DNA of 64,000 nucleotides, taken from positions 434,001-498,000 of the forward strand of contig JAPDRN010000006.1 in assembly GCA_030247855.1 (NCBI GenBank). The letters run 5' to 3'. The notes under the pieces are model-generated. The model searched no databases. It saw nothing but the letters and a program-made list of their open reading frames with translations, and was not told where the DNA came from. A program made the translations under genes and the position numbers. Each line of letters opens with the position of its first letter. Position 1 is the first letter of the stretch. The stretch is from Knufia peltigerae (Eukaryota; Ascomycota; Eurotiomycetes; Chaetothyriales; Trichomeriaceae). This document shows positions 11,661-24,922 of this stretch, one piece after another.

Positions 11661-14600
11661 ATGTCTGGGCCTGGACATAACAAGAGCACCTTGCAGGAAG
11701 TCCCGCAGGTTGGAAGCTCCTCCCGTGAGACCACTGACCACCATGCCCAAACGAGAGATCGCCTCGAAGGGATGGCCCCTTCAAACCTGCAGATGAAGGC
11801 TGGCCAGAGCCCATCGAGCACCATGAGCGAATACGGGAAAGGTGTCAATGTGTCCCACCGCGAAATTCCGTTTGCGCATATGCGTATACATTTTGAAGAT
11901 TTTGCGAATGAGCTGCGCCTGCACAGGCATCAGGAGCATCGAAAACGTATACTCTTCCATCGGCGTGACAGGCTTCGCACTGCAGTAGCGCTGTCTTCAC
12001 GCTTGCACCGAGTGGGATCATGGCTTCACGATGGGCTCGTAGCAATCTCTCGTCAGTCAGAGGCAAATGGCTTCTCAAGAGTACATCAGCGCATGCAGGA
12101 CCTGGCCGACTCGTGTTTCTCGTCCTGGACACACGAGATCAATGCGTTCGAGCTATCTCCTGATATGAAGACGCCAATCAAGGATTCATTCTTTGCGCGG
12201 TTACCGGCCTACTCGCAGGATGACTGTCTCGAGCTCATTCATACCCTACGAAGCAAGCCTCGGTTTCTCGTAGAGCGCTTCAAAGCCATGTCTCCCGCAC
12301 AAATAACTTCTCTCTCCACAGCCCCTAAATATCGCGAACTCTCAGAGTCCGTATTGACATCTTTGTCTCAAAACAGCGGGAGAGGTTCTCAGAAACGTCG
12401 AATCAATGCCTACTCGAAAGAGCTGGAAGACTACTCTTCTTCCTTCGAGCGAGCGAATCCTTTGTCCTTCATAATACACAACATCTACGGGCCCTTCCCA
12501 GACATCAACAGCAAAGAAAGTCGATTGCGATTCTCTACTTGGTCCTCTGTCTGTGCAACTCTCATGGTAGAATCGCAGCATACCTTTCATGCCTTGATTG
12601 GTCAGCTGCTCAGTGCGTTTGCAAACATGTATTCATGGCAGATCAAGCCCCGTCTTGAATTGTATTTGATGAGCGTTTTGCAAAGAGGTGCGTTCCTACT
12701 TGACATGGTTGAACATCCATTCCCGACTTTGCGATCCGAATTCTCGCTATTCGATCCGTTTAACACCCAGGAAGCCCGAAGCTTCTTTCAAGAGGCGGTA
12801 CAGGAACTTTTTGATATTCTTGCTTGCGATGAGGGTCTACCTATAGGTGCACTGAGTCTGGGCCGTGCCATCATTGCCAAATTGCCCACGGAGGAATATC
12901 AGAGTCAGTTCCGTGGTCATTTCTTCTTCGAATGGTTTCTCCGAGATTTCCTGCGAGTGGCTATTGCTTTTCCTGAGGTATTTGCTATGCACATTTACAC
13001 AGTCTTCTTTTCGGCAGATGCTAATTGGCGAAGGATGAAAAGTTACTGCACCAGTTTCATGTCAGCGACAGGGCAAGGTCATATCTGCTGCACACCATTT
13101 GGGATCGCGCTTATAGTCGGGCCCGAGATGCGTTCAATCCAATGTACTGATGCCTTTCCCTTTCTCAAGGACGGGCTAACATCTCCTTAGACCTGCCGAG
13201 CCAGAAGACCTGGGCGTGAAGAACTGCGTGTCGAATATGATCAACCAGTTAGATGCTGAGGTAAACTGCTTCGACCCATATCGCGCCGACACGCCTGCTT
13301 CCACGTTGTCTTCTGAAGTGTTCATCAGCATCTCTGCTGCAGACGTCGTTCACACCCTCGAAGCGTTGAACCCACAATACATCCACACTTCAAGCCCCTG
13401 GGACCCCTTTCTGAGCTCATCCCATTCGACCTTCAGCAGGCAGTACGCCCATGCTAGCGGTAGATTCGACACATTGCGACGTCGCATATTGGAGGCAATC
13501 GAGCCTGGCCAGTCCTCGAGAACCATTCATCCTTGTCAAGAGAACTGGGCTTTGATAACTATTTCGGGGAATGGGACCCCGGTACCAACGCGCTCCATCG
13601 AGAAGCTCGTAGTGCCGGATGGGCTGGGTGAGCTTGATCTAGCTGAGAAAGCGGCGCTTCGACTGATCGAAGGGACCTCATCTTCATCTGGTCGCGAAAG
13701 TGCCGTAGGAATCTCTGTCGAAAGAATGAGAGGGTCGAGTTTATCGAGACTGTTCGCCGAGGAAGCGAGACGGGCTCTTGTCGGACACGATAGCATAACT
13801 TCGATGTTTTGGCACGACGCTGTATCCTTCTTGCGCCGATCGTACCCCCTTACGGTGTTGACAGACGATGACACCAAGGTCCTGGCACCAATGTCTGATA
13901 AGTTGCGGATGAGCCATCTACGGCTAGGTAAAGAATGCCTCCGGCTTGAGCAAGACGTTGCCAGACTCGAGGCTTCTTATGACCTGGCAAAGTCGAAGAT
14001 GTCGCAACTCTCCACTTGGCTGGAGAAACTCCGAATCAAATTATGGTATAGAATGTACGTGGTGAGTTCTGATGCTTACGAAGATGCAAAGAATATCTCT
14101 GTGGCATTGAACAATATGGCACTGCCAGTGTTACATGCAGGTGCCAGTTCTGGAGGAGTGGTGCGGTCATCACAAACTAGTCCGCAAGGTACATCAGTGA
14201 CATCAACGTCGTCCCTATTCGAGCAGCCAAGAGTCGATACGATGAGCATTTTAAAAGCACCTGTGGAATACGGCGGGCCCAGAAAGCTTGCCGATTCACA
14301 AATCGAGAGTACCAGGCATTGGCTCGAGCAAAATCACTTGGACAATTTCTGCAAAGGCGAAGAGAGAATCCATCGGTTCTGCATGGAAGTCAGCAATGCC
14401 ACGAAGAGGCTGGTCGGTGAGACTCTCAGTGAGAGCCCGGTGCTCTGGTCAAGTGAACTTTTCGCACGGGAGAGAGAACGATATGAGGTGCATTCCACAG
14501 GGTCTTTTAGTGCTCAACCCAGCAGTCGTGCACCCAGCGTATGGAGTGAACCGCTCTCCTCGACCTCGTATCCTTCTCGGTCAACCTTTGGAGGAGGGCG

Positions 14601-16014
14601 AGCATCCTTCTATAGCCAAGCTTCTGGAAAGCTTCATCTCGATCTGGCCTCTATGATCAGTTCACCAGGACGAGCAAATACTGTGACGACGGTCGACTCC
14701 AACAGCAGCATCTGGTCGCCTCCGATTTCCAATCCAAGATCCGTGACCTCGGTCTCATCACAATCAAGGCCTGCGTCCACGTTTGAGGATTCAAGCCTAC
14801 ACCGCCTGGCAGATCACAGCGTGGAGAAGGCGGCGTTTCTGGAAACCCTTCACCACGATCTCACGTGTCTACTGTTATCCGACCTCGCTTGTCCGGTGTG
14901 GAGTTGTGGAAGCGAGACTGATTCTTGGATAAGCACAATATTGCAGACCCCCAGCATTCAGGAGCGACTAGCCCAAAGGTCCGTGATGGCGCATCTGCTG
15001 TCTACGCCAAACCTGCTCGGCCACGCTGTGCATGCTGCTGCCAGGAAGCAAAAAGGTCGACTGCAGCGTAGCCAAAGTTCAGCGCCAAGTCCATCGCAGC
15101 ATTCTGAACATCGGGTTCCGCCAAAAGATCACCTCGAAGATGTTCTGGATATGACAAATCCGGAACCCGATTCTGACGGGTTTTCCTTTCGTCACGGTTT
15201 TGACGACGTGTTCATGCGAATCAGCGAGCATGTCGACCCGAGTTTGAAGCTCGAAGCTATTCACGACCTGTTGACGCTGTCCCAAGCGTGCCAAGAACGG
15301 TGGCCCAGCTCAGGTCCCGACCCGGCGACTCCTGCCGCAGCAGTCCGCAGGCAGAGTCTCAATCCAAGCGTACTTTCTTCTAATCTTGAGCGACAAAGCA
15401 ACAGCCAGGCCATGATAGCCAGCACTGCCCGTACGGACGCCAGCACAGAGAGCGAAGTGGTGCAATTCCTGAAGAGGCTGCTGCTGTTGTTCCAACCGAA
15501 GACGATATTTCGAGACTTGCAATACGTTGCTGCCTTTGTATCATCCGATACGCTCAACGACACGGAGATCGGACGGGCGTTTTTGCAGGTTGGGCTAGCA
15601 GCTTTGGCGTGGAAAGACGAAGTCTGTCGGGCGATGGTCGATGTTGCTGACCGGATTGTGGCTAAAGACTCGATCAAACGCAGAGTTCGGCGTGGCGAGC
15701 GCAATGAACCGTCGATTCTGAAAGCTGCCGAGTATTGGGTGATAGCTGCACGAGAGGGCAACGCAATTGCGCAACGAGAATTGGCCAGTCTCTACCTTAG
15801 CCACCCCGAGGTACCGCCGGTCATCAGCGTGCCTCTCTCTCTGTCCGCGGACATTTTCAAAAGCGACATGTTGTGGGAGGAACAAGAGGGGTCGCAGCGC
15901 AGTAGTCAGACGATGTGTTTGGCATTGCACTGGATGCGGCGAGCAGCGGAAAATGGGGACGAAGTGGCACAATTAAAATTGAGGGAACGTCGCACGGGTC
16001 TTTCGATTCGATGA
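11661..16014 (+). CDS. Large protein with C-terminal Sel1-like repeats
   Basis: I model three exons: 11661-12977, 13034-13143 and 13191-16014 (1416 aa). The 56-bp first intron restores a frame reading DEKLLHQFHVSDRARSYLLH; the 47-bp second has a GGGCTAAC branch site. Both junctions keep phase. Residues 80-500 look helical and ordered, and HFFFEWFLRDFLRVAIAFPE faintly recalls a RasGAP-type helix, which I would not rely on. Residues around 750-960 are Ser-rich linkers. The C-terminus carries two Sel1-like (TPR-like) repeats, AAEYWVIAAREGNAIAQREL and ALHWMRRAAENGDEVAQLKL, usually protein-protein interaction units. The role is unknown. The open frame continues upstream of 11661 without an ATG, so an earlier start exon is possible. 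Confidence 0.8.
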
Positions 16015-18264
16015 AGCAGGGTTGTTTTTATTATCTGACACTTTATTCTTGCTTACATGGGGAGTTTGAGGCATCATGCCTCTGTTCAGCTTTCTTGGGT
16101 GGGTGGCAAGTATTGTTCTTTTGCTTTTCGGCCACGATATGGAATGGATGCAGGGGTCTGGAGTCTTTTGTGTGTGTCCGTGTTTGACGTACCCCCGTCC
16201 AGGGGATTTGGATGGGACCAGGCATACTTTTTTGATACACGTGTACTTTGACGGGCGGCCACTTGCTGTTTCCGGGGAGGCGGATGCAGTGGACAGTAGG
16301 GAGTATACCCAGCAGACAACAATCAATGAGAAGCATGAAGATTTCGACAGTGGAAGAACGGAAGGAATCTTTGAACATTTGTGGAATGGCGAAAATGAAT
16401 TCGAACCTGGTTTGTATCGTACAGTATTGTATCCTCGTCCTATGCTCCCTCGTGGAGCGAGGCATGCGCTGTCATTGTCTTTGGTCTTTCCGAGTCATCG
16501 GTCGCGAGGGTCGTGGACCCAGCTTAGGTCACAAGCCGGGGGTGGGTGAGTTGTGATGGAATTGAAACGCAGCGAACCGAGACGGATTCTACGGAGAGGG
16601 GTTTCTTTTTGTGGAATCTTTACTCTGTACGGAGTATGAACGAATCAATCGGGTAGGGGTAGGAGTGAGGCCAGGGATGATTCAGGCACATGTTCGAATG
16701 AGCCAGGGGTGACCCTTGTGTGTTTGTGTGTGTCGCACAAGATAGATTGTTTTCTGGAAGGGGGGGGGTGTCACAGGTAAGGGGACCCAAGACGACGTCG
16801 ACGCGCAGGTGACAGGGCTCACCACGATGATATGGTAGTTGTGGTACGAGTACTTGTGGTAACTCGTTGGTCGCGTTGGACGAATCGATGACGGGTATTC
16901 ATGTGGATGGAGACCACCCGACAAACAAATTGATGGATTTGATGCATGATGATGTTGCTGATGTTGATGAGAATGAATTGAAAGCCAAAGCGACAAACAT
17001 GATGAATAACCTGCAGTACTCGCTCGCAGTACGTGGTACTACGCAGTACGGCAGTACAGTATTTACTGTATGTAAGTACGAAGTACGAAGTACCTAGAGC
17101 ACAGACTAGTTCGTGATAACGAGTCATGATCTGTAGCATGACGTATGGTCTCCAGTTAAAGTGTGCAGTGTGTGAAGACAAGAGAACCCAACCCTTAGCG
17201 AGCCTAAACGCCCTATACTCCGTAATAACTTGATACTATATGCCCAAGTCACCAAAGCTGCCGCCTAATTTATTGAGCGGTTGACTACCTTTAGTACTTG
17301 TACTGTCCATACCTACATACATATATATTGAGGTGCTCGTACTGTCGACAAATGGGCAGATAACGCAGTAGATCTAACGAGTACGGGAGTACTCCGTACA
17401 AATCATCAAAATGGTACTTGACATGTGTCACTATTAATTCCGTACTGTACTGTACAGTTTTGTTTTTTTGTGATGGGCATGTGACTGACACTTGGTCCCT
17501 CTCGGTTGGGCCGTTTGTTGGATGGATTTGTGTACTCCGTATGCTGTACTGTAGGTAATAATAAGAGTGATCAAAAAAGGTATTGCCCCTCGTATTTAGA
17601 GTCATCGATAGGGACCAAGTTGATGGGTTCAGCTTTGCCTGCTGCCACATGCTTGTCGTTCCTGTCAATTGTATCATCATCATCCATCATCCATCATCTG
17701 GACAGAATACCACCTGTTGGGCACTTTTCCCTCTGCTCAACGGTACCTCCGACCGAGTAGTAAACTGGTGCCAAACAAAACAAAATCCCTGTCCTGTCCT
17801 TGTTGTCACTGACTCCGTATCTTATGATCAACATCCGGTCGTCTGGGTAGCACCAGACTTCTTTGTCACCGACTGACTTGACTTCTTTTGCCCCTCGGAT
17901 CCCAGTTCCATCATCACATCCATCAATCCTCTCTCCATCTTCCTCCTCCCCTCCGTCTACCCGTCAGTTTTTTAAAACCCACTTGTACCGCCCGGTCCTT
18001 CGCCCACGCCCGCCATTTCCATCACACAAACCTCTCTACGAATACGAAGTACCACATTCAACTTTGTTCTCCAAACTTCAGCTTCTTCACTCGGCCAACT
18101 TGCCTTGCGTCGGCTGTCCCGTCGACCCCGTCAACATTACCTTGTGATTGACCATTTGCTCATTTCCCACCACACACCTCGTTCACACCTCATTTCTACA
18201 ACCAACCAACAACAACAACATCCGCCAAACAACTTCTCCATCTTTCATCACGATCACCGCCAGA
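16015..18264. other. Intergenic region with TACGGAGTA cluster and PP1-inhibitor promoter
   Basis: This is 2.25 kb without a convincing gene. It carries four TACGGAGTA-type motifs (16628-17541) amid GTA/TAC-rich DNA, a CATCATC microsatellite near 17675-17700, and pyrimidine-rich tracts at 17930-18250 typical of a fungal core promoter and 5' leader for the downstream PP1 inhibitor-2 gene. Confidence 0.55.
16628..17541. repeat. Four dispersed TACGGAGTA/TACTCCGTA motifs
   Basis: Exact copies lie at 16628-16636 (TACGGAGTA) and at 17216-17224, 17390-17398 and 17533-17541 (TACTCCGTA). The 17390 copy is embedded in GTACTCCGTAC. The DNA between them contains further partial copies such as GTACGAAGTACGAAGTACC near 17080. 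Confidence 0.7.
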
Positions 18265-19278
18265 ATGCCCGTCGAAGTCCATCATTCACCTCCACCCTTG
18301 CACCATCCGAGTTCGGGTAACGTTCGACCGAAAGGTTGGTGGTCAACAAACAATCAGCCGTTCCGGATCTCATTACTGACTTGCTCCTCCTCCCACAGGC
18401 ATCCTCAAGAACCCCTCGTTCTCCTCCGCTAGTGGCCGACCCGAATCACCTACGAAAGAGACCTTCCACATCCCTCCCACCACGCCCCTCGACCCCCAGG
18501 AAGAGCGAGAATTGACCTTGCAAAACACCCTCCAGAATGCCGGACACCGCCGTTCCTCGTCCGCCGCCAGGCGCGCTTCCGCGTCTCGACGTCACTCCTC
18601 GGCCGCCGCCGCCGCCGGTGAGCACCAGGACGACCCGGACAAGATGCGGTTGAAGTGGGACGAGGCCAATCTGTACCTGGCGGAGCAAGAGTCGGGAGGC
18701 CGGATGAAGATCACGGAGCCCAAGACCCCCTACCAGTACGGCGACGCGATGGAGGAGGACGAAGAGGAAGACGTGGCCATCGACCCCCGCTTCGTCAACG
18801 TCGACGAGGTTGAAATGGCCAAGAACAAGCCCGACAAGAAGCACCGTGAGAGTGAGATCCCGGGCCTGGAGCTGGGCGAGCCGGAGGACGATTTCGTCGC
18901 AGGATCCGCACGGGAAGACGACCGGATCATACGGGCGAGCAGCCTTTCGCGGGAAAACAGCAAGGAAAAGCATGTCAGTGTCAGCGAAGGAAGTGAAAAT
19001 AACGGCTTCGCCGAGCAGGTCGGAATGCCCACCAGAGAGGAGGCGGAAAAGCACCGACAGTTTGAGCAACAGAGAAAGAAGCATTACGAGATGAAGGACA
19101 TTAAAGGTCTCCTGGGGTAAGTCTTCTTCTTGTTGGTCTGGTGTCGGGTAGAGTGTTGACTGGCAATGCCGTGCACAGTCACCCAGAAGAATTGGACGTG
19201 GACGACGACGATGAGGCGACATCTCCCACGTCCATGCCCAAGAGACTGCCTGAAAGATCTGTCAATGGCACACAATAA
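18265..19278 (+). CDS. Protein phosphatase 1 inhibitor-2 (Glc8/IPP-2 family)
   Basis: Three exons, 18265-18316, 18399-19116 and 19179-19278, give 289 aa. The splice phases rebuild SSGILKNPSFSS at the first junction. The three landmarks of inhibitor-2 are present in order: GILKN near residue 18 (the PP1-contacting KGILK motif), KWDEANLYLAEQE near residue 105, and the RKKHYEMK helix near 250, equivalent to the HYNE segment that blocks the PP1 active site. The middle is acidic (MEEDEEEDVAID) and the tail ends in an Asp-rich stretch. Family members bind and chaperone or inhibit the PP1 catalytic subunit in nucleus and cytoplasm; yeast Glc8 activates Glc7 after phosphorylation. A Thr-Pro site (EPKTPYQYGD, near residue 127) sits where the GSK3/Pho85-type phosphorylation site is expected. 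Confidence 0.93.
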
Positions 19279-20710
19279 ATGACATCTCAGGATTCAGTTC
19301 AGAAGCTCGACGTTGTCGATGGATTTTTACAAACACAACATAACTCTCATGATCTCCGAGAGGAGGGACATGAGCATTTTCCCTTGGCCGTCTCGACCCG
19401 AGCACGAACAATTCCTGATGTTCACGTCTCACGATTCTCATCACACGACCCTCAAGTACAAAGTTCCACGACACCAAAGTTTACTATACAGGGTCTCATT
19501 TCCTATGTTTTTTTTGACGACAACCAGTACGAATTGAATTGAATTGTATCGAAATTGATTCTTTTTTTCTTCCCGGTTTCATGCATTGACGACCATCGAC
19601 CAAACCTGCTCCCCCTTTTTTTCCGTTCTTTTCTTGTCACGACATGGCTTTTTTATCTAGTTCACACACACCTGCCTGGAATTGCGACATTCCCTCCCCT
19701 CGACCATTGTCGAAAACACGTCAACCATTCGACCGGGATTTTCTTTCTCCCCCTTTTTTTTTCTTTCTCCTTCTCGGCCAAGAGCACAGACTATGAACGG
19801 CCACGGCAAAGGAAACCAAAGCATGAATACACGGACCGATGAAGACGTTCTGAACATCAATCAATCAATCATCCTTGTCTTGTCACGACCTCTTTTTTGT
19901 TGTTTTTTTGACGTGTTCCCGCCAACAACACGCGACTCAATCGCTCGAACCCCGGTTCTGAACCCGCATCATTTTTTTTTATCAAAAACATTCCATCTGG
20001 ATTGCCTTCTTTTTTTTTGGTCCTCTGGGGGCGGCGGAAGCAGAAGCAGAAGCAGAAGCGCAAGCAAAGGATACGTGGTCGTTGAACCTGTATCGTGGAT
20101 GAATAAGGAGAAACCCACAGCAATATGTGTGTGTGTGCGTGTGCAGTGTTTCTGAGGACCTCAAGGAAGGTGCTCGTCAACGGGCCAAAAGCTTGGAAAA
20201 GGAGGGGGGTTGGGTCGAGTCGAGCGGATAAAGTTGACAGAGGTACCTAGGTATCGAGTAGGGTATATTTCCAAACCATGGCGCGTCTTTCCTTTCGTTT
20301 CGAGTTTCATTTCGTCTTGTCTTGATAACGGAGAGACTTTAGCCGCCAGAATTGTCAAAGAGCCGTTGCGTTGGTGTTTGATGACAACGACCATGGCCCC
20401 CCCTGATGGGGAACTCACTTTAGACGTCCGTTCGACAACGAGTCCAGATTCTTTACTCGACCTTTTGAGCGGTCCATTTTCCCCCCTACACGTAGTGATG
20501 GATCAAAATATCCGACGAGGATCACATCGTCTTCTATTTACGGGTCATGGCTGTTTATTGAGCAAAAAGGTCATGGCATGGCATGGTTGTTCATTATATC
20601 CTGACATTCTGGCTCGGTATCTTCCAACATCTCACCTATCCAGTTGAATCCAACCCCAGACAGACAGACAGACAGACAGACCAATGTAAATCTGAATAAG
20701 TCAACAACCG
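19279..20710. other. Intergenic region between convergent genes
   Basis: Both flanking genes end here, so this is 3' flank for both. It has several long T tracts (near 19564, 19615, 19758, 19970 and 20010), CAATCAATCAATCA near 19858, an AGAAGC-type repeat near 20036-20060 and a GACA microsatellite near 20661-20680. I see no gene. Confidence 0.6.
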
Positions 20711-23700
20711 TCACCCGATCCACAACCTCCCCAGGATCAAACTCTGCACGACATCCTCGTTGCAAATGACCTTGACGTTGGAATGAATTTTGCCTTCACC
20801 CCCTGGGTCAGCTCCTTCCCCTCCTCCACCACCGTCAGACCCGGCTCCGGTCTTGTTCGCTTTACCCAAAGTCCGAGTCTTTTTGCCTGCCTTTCGCGAA
20901 ATGCGCACCGCGGCACTCTCTTCGAACAAGGTCTTTGCACTGCCAATGTCACGATCGTCGACGAACACAAAAGTATCCTCGTCATCAGAAGAATCCCCCG
21001 TCCCACGAACCTCCGCTGTGGCACTCGCCAAATCCGACACGCTCACAATCTCGCCCGCACCAAGCGCTCGGATCAGAAACACAAACGCCCTTCTTCGCTT
21101 TTCGACTTTTTCACCTCCGCTTTTCATTGCCACAACGACCCGAGCGCCATTGAGGATACGTGCTCGTGACTCAATCATCTCATGGACCTTGAGATTCGCT
21201 GCTGGGTCAAAGGATAAGACTCGTGATCTCGTTGCGCCCTCCAACTCGGCACATTCGCCGGATGGCAAAAGGTACGTACTCCAGGTAATCAATTCCTCCG
21301 CGTGCACGCAAGACTCGATCCACCTTCCACTAAGGCACGGTACGCCCAAAGCAAGAGCTTGCATGTACTTCTCCTTGCGAGATTGTCTGTCGGCGAGGAG
21401 CGCCGTAAATGACAAATCTGCATGCTGAGCCTTCATTTGTAACGAGTCTAGTTCCAAGAGGTCGAGAAACGATTCCTTCAATACCAAACCTCCTTGTTGT
21501 CGAATCTGACGTTCAAGCTGGTCACGGCGCGTGTCATCGTCGTAGGATATTGCAAATGCCATATTTGTGAACAATCCTTCCACGACGCACGTTGACAATG
21601 ATAGGGCGGTGGTCACTGCAGTCGTGCCTCGGCGATTGCGCGATGGCGGCGAGCATGGAGTCGAGCTACATGGTGCCGGGGTTGACATTGCTGACACCAT
21701 CGGCCGAGGAACAGTCGTCTTGTGCTCATAAAGCCGGTCTTTCATCTGTCCCCACATGTTGCTATCCAAATATATCGAGGAGATCGGAACTTCCTTAAGC
21801 GCTTCAGTTGATACATCTGCTGGTAGACTCTTCCGCTGTTTCGTAGAGACAAGCAAAGTCTTGTAGCCTTGTATGTCGGTCAGGATTTGATCTTCGCTCT
21901 TTGGAGCATGGGCAGAAATCCTATTCTTGAAGGCCTTGATAATGTATGGTACTTTTGGGAAGCCTTGAAGGTTGACTTTGATCTGGTCCCCCACGCGTAG
22001 GTCTAGACTCCGTACACCATGTTGATCCAGTTCTTCTGGATCGTATCCTTCCCATTGAATGCGATACCGGGTCGGATCAGCGTCGGAAAGCCCGAGACAT
22101 GTTGCGGGATAGTATGCACGCGTTTTGCCGTTGAAGCACGCGAACACCACATTGGGAACCGAGGGGTTTTCTGAAACTTGTTCGACGACGGTGTTCAATG
22201 CTGTACCCAAATTCTCAAGATGCTGTGCTGATATATCTTCACATTCGTCCGCAATGGGCGTATGCCTCGAGGATGCTGTGGTTGCCTTTTCGGGAACTTT
22301 GCGTCTTTTGGCCGATGTTTCCTGTGCGTCAGCAGGTGACAGTTGCTCCCTCTTCTTGCGCTTCAGAGACGAATTTGGTCTGGTCAGAGGAGCCTTCTGA
22401 GGGGGAGATGCGTCGAGATCCCATTGTGACCGTCGGGACTGGGCATCTGCAAGTGGGGTGTGTGGTTTCGAATTTTCCAACGCCTTGGGAGTTGGCTTAC
22501 GCAACCGTCGAGAAGAATGTATAGTGGTCTGGGGTGTTGTTGAGGCCAGATCCAGACTATTGCCGTGCAGATTCTGATTACGACGTTGCTTCATCTCATT
22601 ATTTCTCTCCACTGGATGTCCATAGTTAGAAGCATTCTCCGGCTCTTCCACATGCTCGGTATTCTCCTGCTCTTCAGGTGGGACATGTATGTGCTCGGTA
22701 AATCTGGAAACGGAAGGATTATTAAGTGGAGGTCGCTTAGATGGACTCTGGAAGGCTGCATCAAGGTGAAGCGCATCCGTGACATTGAAGCTTGGTTGTG
22801 ACTTCAAAGGCGAGGGTTCGGCAGCGATCTCGGTCATCCGTCTACGATTGCAGCTAGGTGTCGAATGCCCGTTAGAATCACCGGTTCCTATGTCCTCGCC
22901 GTTCTCTTGCTGTTTGGAATGCTCTATAGACTGAGGAACCTGCGACTGGGCGGTCTCGAACTCTCCTCGACTCGTGGTGTCCGGATCGCTTTGTTTGGTG
23001 CTGGCATCCCCTCTGGAAGGCTCTGTCGGTGGCTCATTCGAGCTAGTCTCAGGTATTGTCCCTTTTTGATGAACAGGAGAATTGGATGCAGCATTTTCAG
23101 GCATGGCGTTGGGAACATCCTCCGACAGCCCATCGGGAACGTCGTTTGCTGTAGTCCTTTCTTTTTCAGAAGCGTCTGTAACTTCTATTCCCGCAGTGGG
23201 AGACTGCGGAACAAAATCAACACTTCCAGTGCCAGGAGTAGACTTCAGTGCTTGACTAAGTTTCTGCATTCGTCGTCGAGACTGCGAAGACTGAGAGTCG
23301 GCAATTGCAAAAGGTTGCGAGCTGTGCATCGCATGCTTTTCAGCACTAATCCGCCGGTGGTGTCTCAAAGACGGACTGTCCTCAACTTCGGAAGGATCCC
23401 CATGAGCAACACGGATCAATCGTGCAGCTGTCTCAGGAACTTGACTCCCATTGCTCAGGCAGTTTTCCTTGTCGTCATCGCCGTCATTCAACGCAACCAT
23501 GGCTTGACTTGAGCGCGCTACTGCTATCTGCGGGCTGTCTTCCAAGTCTGTTTCTTCTTCACTTTCTTGAAGTGGATCCGGCGAATCTGCCTTTGTTGGG
23601 CTTGATCTATCTGTGAACCTGGTTATGCGTGAGGAGAGCGGTTCAATGGGAGAGCTACGACGATTCTGTCGAACAGGGGATGATTTTGACAAGGACGGCC

Positions 23701-24922
23701 TCCGTAGCAACCGAGTCGAAGGTGAAGACAGTCGCTGGAGTGACACTTTCACCTGCTTCTCGATTGCCAGTCGTCGACGGTATTTGGTCATAGAATCTGG
23801 CTCTTGGAGGTGAGCAAATACATCATCTTCCTCATCGTCAGATGCTTCTTGTGGTTCGGGCCCCGCGTGTTCACGTAAAGCCAACTCTTCCCTGACAGAT
23901 ATGTACCGTGATGCCGGTTCCGTAGATGCCCTTTTAAAGGCAGAGATAGGTCTCATCGGCGAGCTGGTAGCTGTCACAGGACGTGGTCGCAGCTCAATAT
24001 TCGGAGAAGGTCGATCAGACGGTATATCACCATTGCCATTGTTGACGAATGGCGAAGTGTCTGCTTGAGTTGCTGCAAATGCTTGACTCAGACCCATGAT
24101 GTTTTCCTGTTGGTGCGAACCGCCTCCCAGAAGAGGATTGCGTGGTAGGACTGGACTGTCAATAATGTCTCCATCGTAGCTTCTCTTTTTCCCTGCAGTC
24201 GCGGGAGTCTTGAAGCGCTGAGATTCGGGAAAGCGGGAAAGCGCAAGTTGAGTCTGTGTAGGAGAATATTCGACTGGCTCGGAGTCCAATTCACTGGGAC
24301 CATTCTTTGGCGACACCAGGCTGGACAATAAATCAATGTGTCCTTCATCCCCCTCCCGAAGTGAGAATTGTGGAGACTCTTCGTCGTCTTCTTCATGGTG
24401 CTCCCTTAGCAATTGGGCTGCGCTGCGACTTCGACTCTGTAAAAAGGAAGTATAATGTGACTGAGACAGCTCTTGCGTAGGGGCATCGCTACCTTGGCTG
24501 GTCATCTTCTGGACAGGTGTGGCTCGCCTCTCATGAGTGATCGCTGGTCGAAGGAACGTGAATGGACTTTCGACATTTGGGAGGGACTCGGATTCAGGAA
24601 CGATGCTGGCGAGTTCAGGTACCGTATTTGTGGCCGGGGTGGTTATGATGGGGGACGGTTCAATGGGGGACGGTTCAATGGGAGACAATCCGTCGAGAGC
24701 GTGTCGGATGGCTTCAAGCTGTCGTTGCGGGACAAGTCTGCGATCTGACCCTGGCTGGTCTTGGATCGACTGGGATGGCACAGTTAGAAACAGGACTCGA
24801 TGCACAATGAGCAGGGTTGACTAATTGCCACTCACTTCCTGGTCATGGAGGACGGCGAATTTAATGCTTGATACGTCTAAACTCTCACTTTCCGAATCAA
24901 GAAGGATGGGCGCGGCCTCCAT
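20711..24922 (-). CDS. DNA-damage checkpoint mediator, Crb2/Rad9 (53BP1-like)
   Basis: Exon 1 is 24836-24922 and exon 2 is 20711-24769, joined across a 66-bp intron (GTGAGT...CAG) to give 1381 aa. The N-terminal 880 residues are disordered and hold many SQ/TQ dipeptides (for example ADSQSSQSRRR and PTQTQLALSRF), the target of ATM/ATR-type kinases. A Tudor-like segment follows near 900-965 (AYYPATCLGL...YRIQWEGYD...LRVGDQIKVN), then C-terminal BRCT-type sequence from about residue 1090 (FAISYDDDTRRDQLERQIRQ...LSGRWIESCVHA) to the end. This order matches S. pombe Crb2 and yeast Rad9, which bind modified histones and relay Mec1/Rad3 signals to the effector kinase. A 15-bp DNA repeat encodes PIEPSPIEPSPI near residue 55. 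Confidence 0.88.

Noticed and set aside
19930..19960. tRNA-like B-box (GGTTCGAG on the minus strand)
   Set aside because: No T-stem pairing, A box or cloverleaf could be drawn around it.
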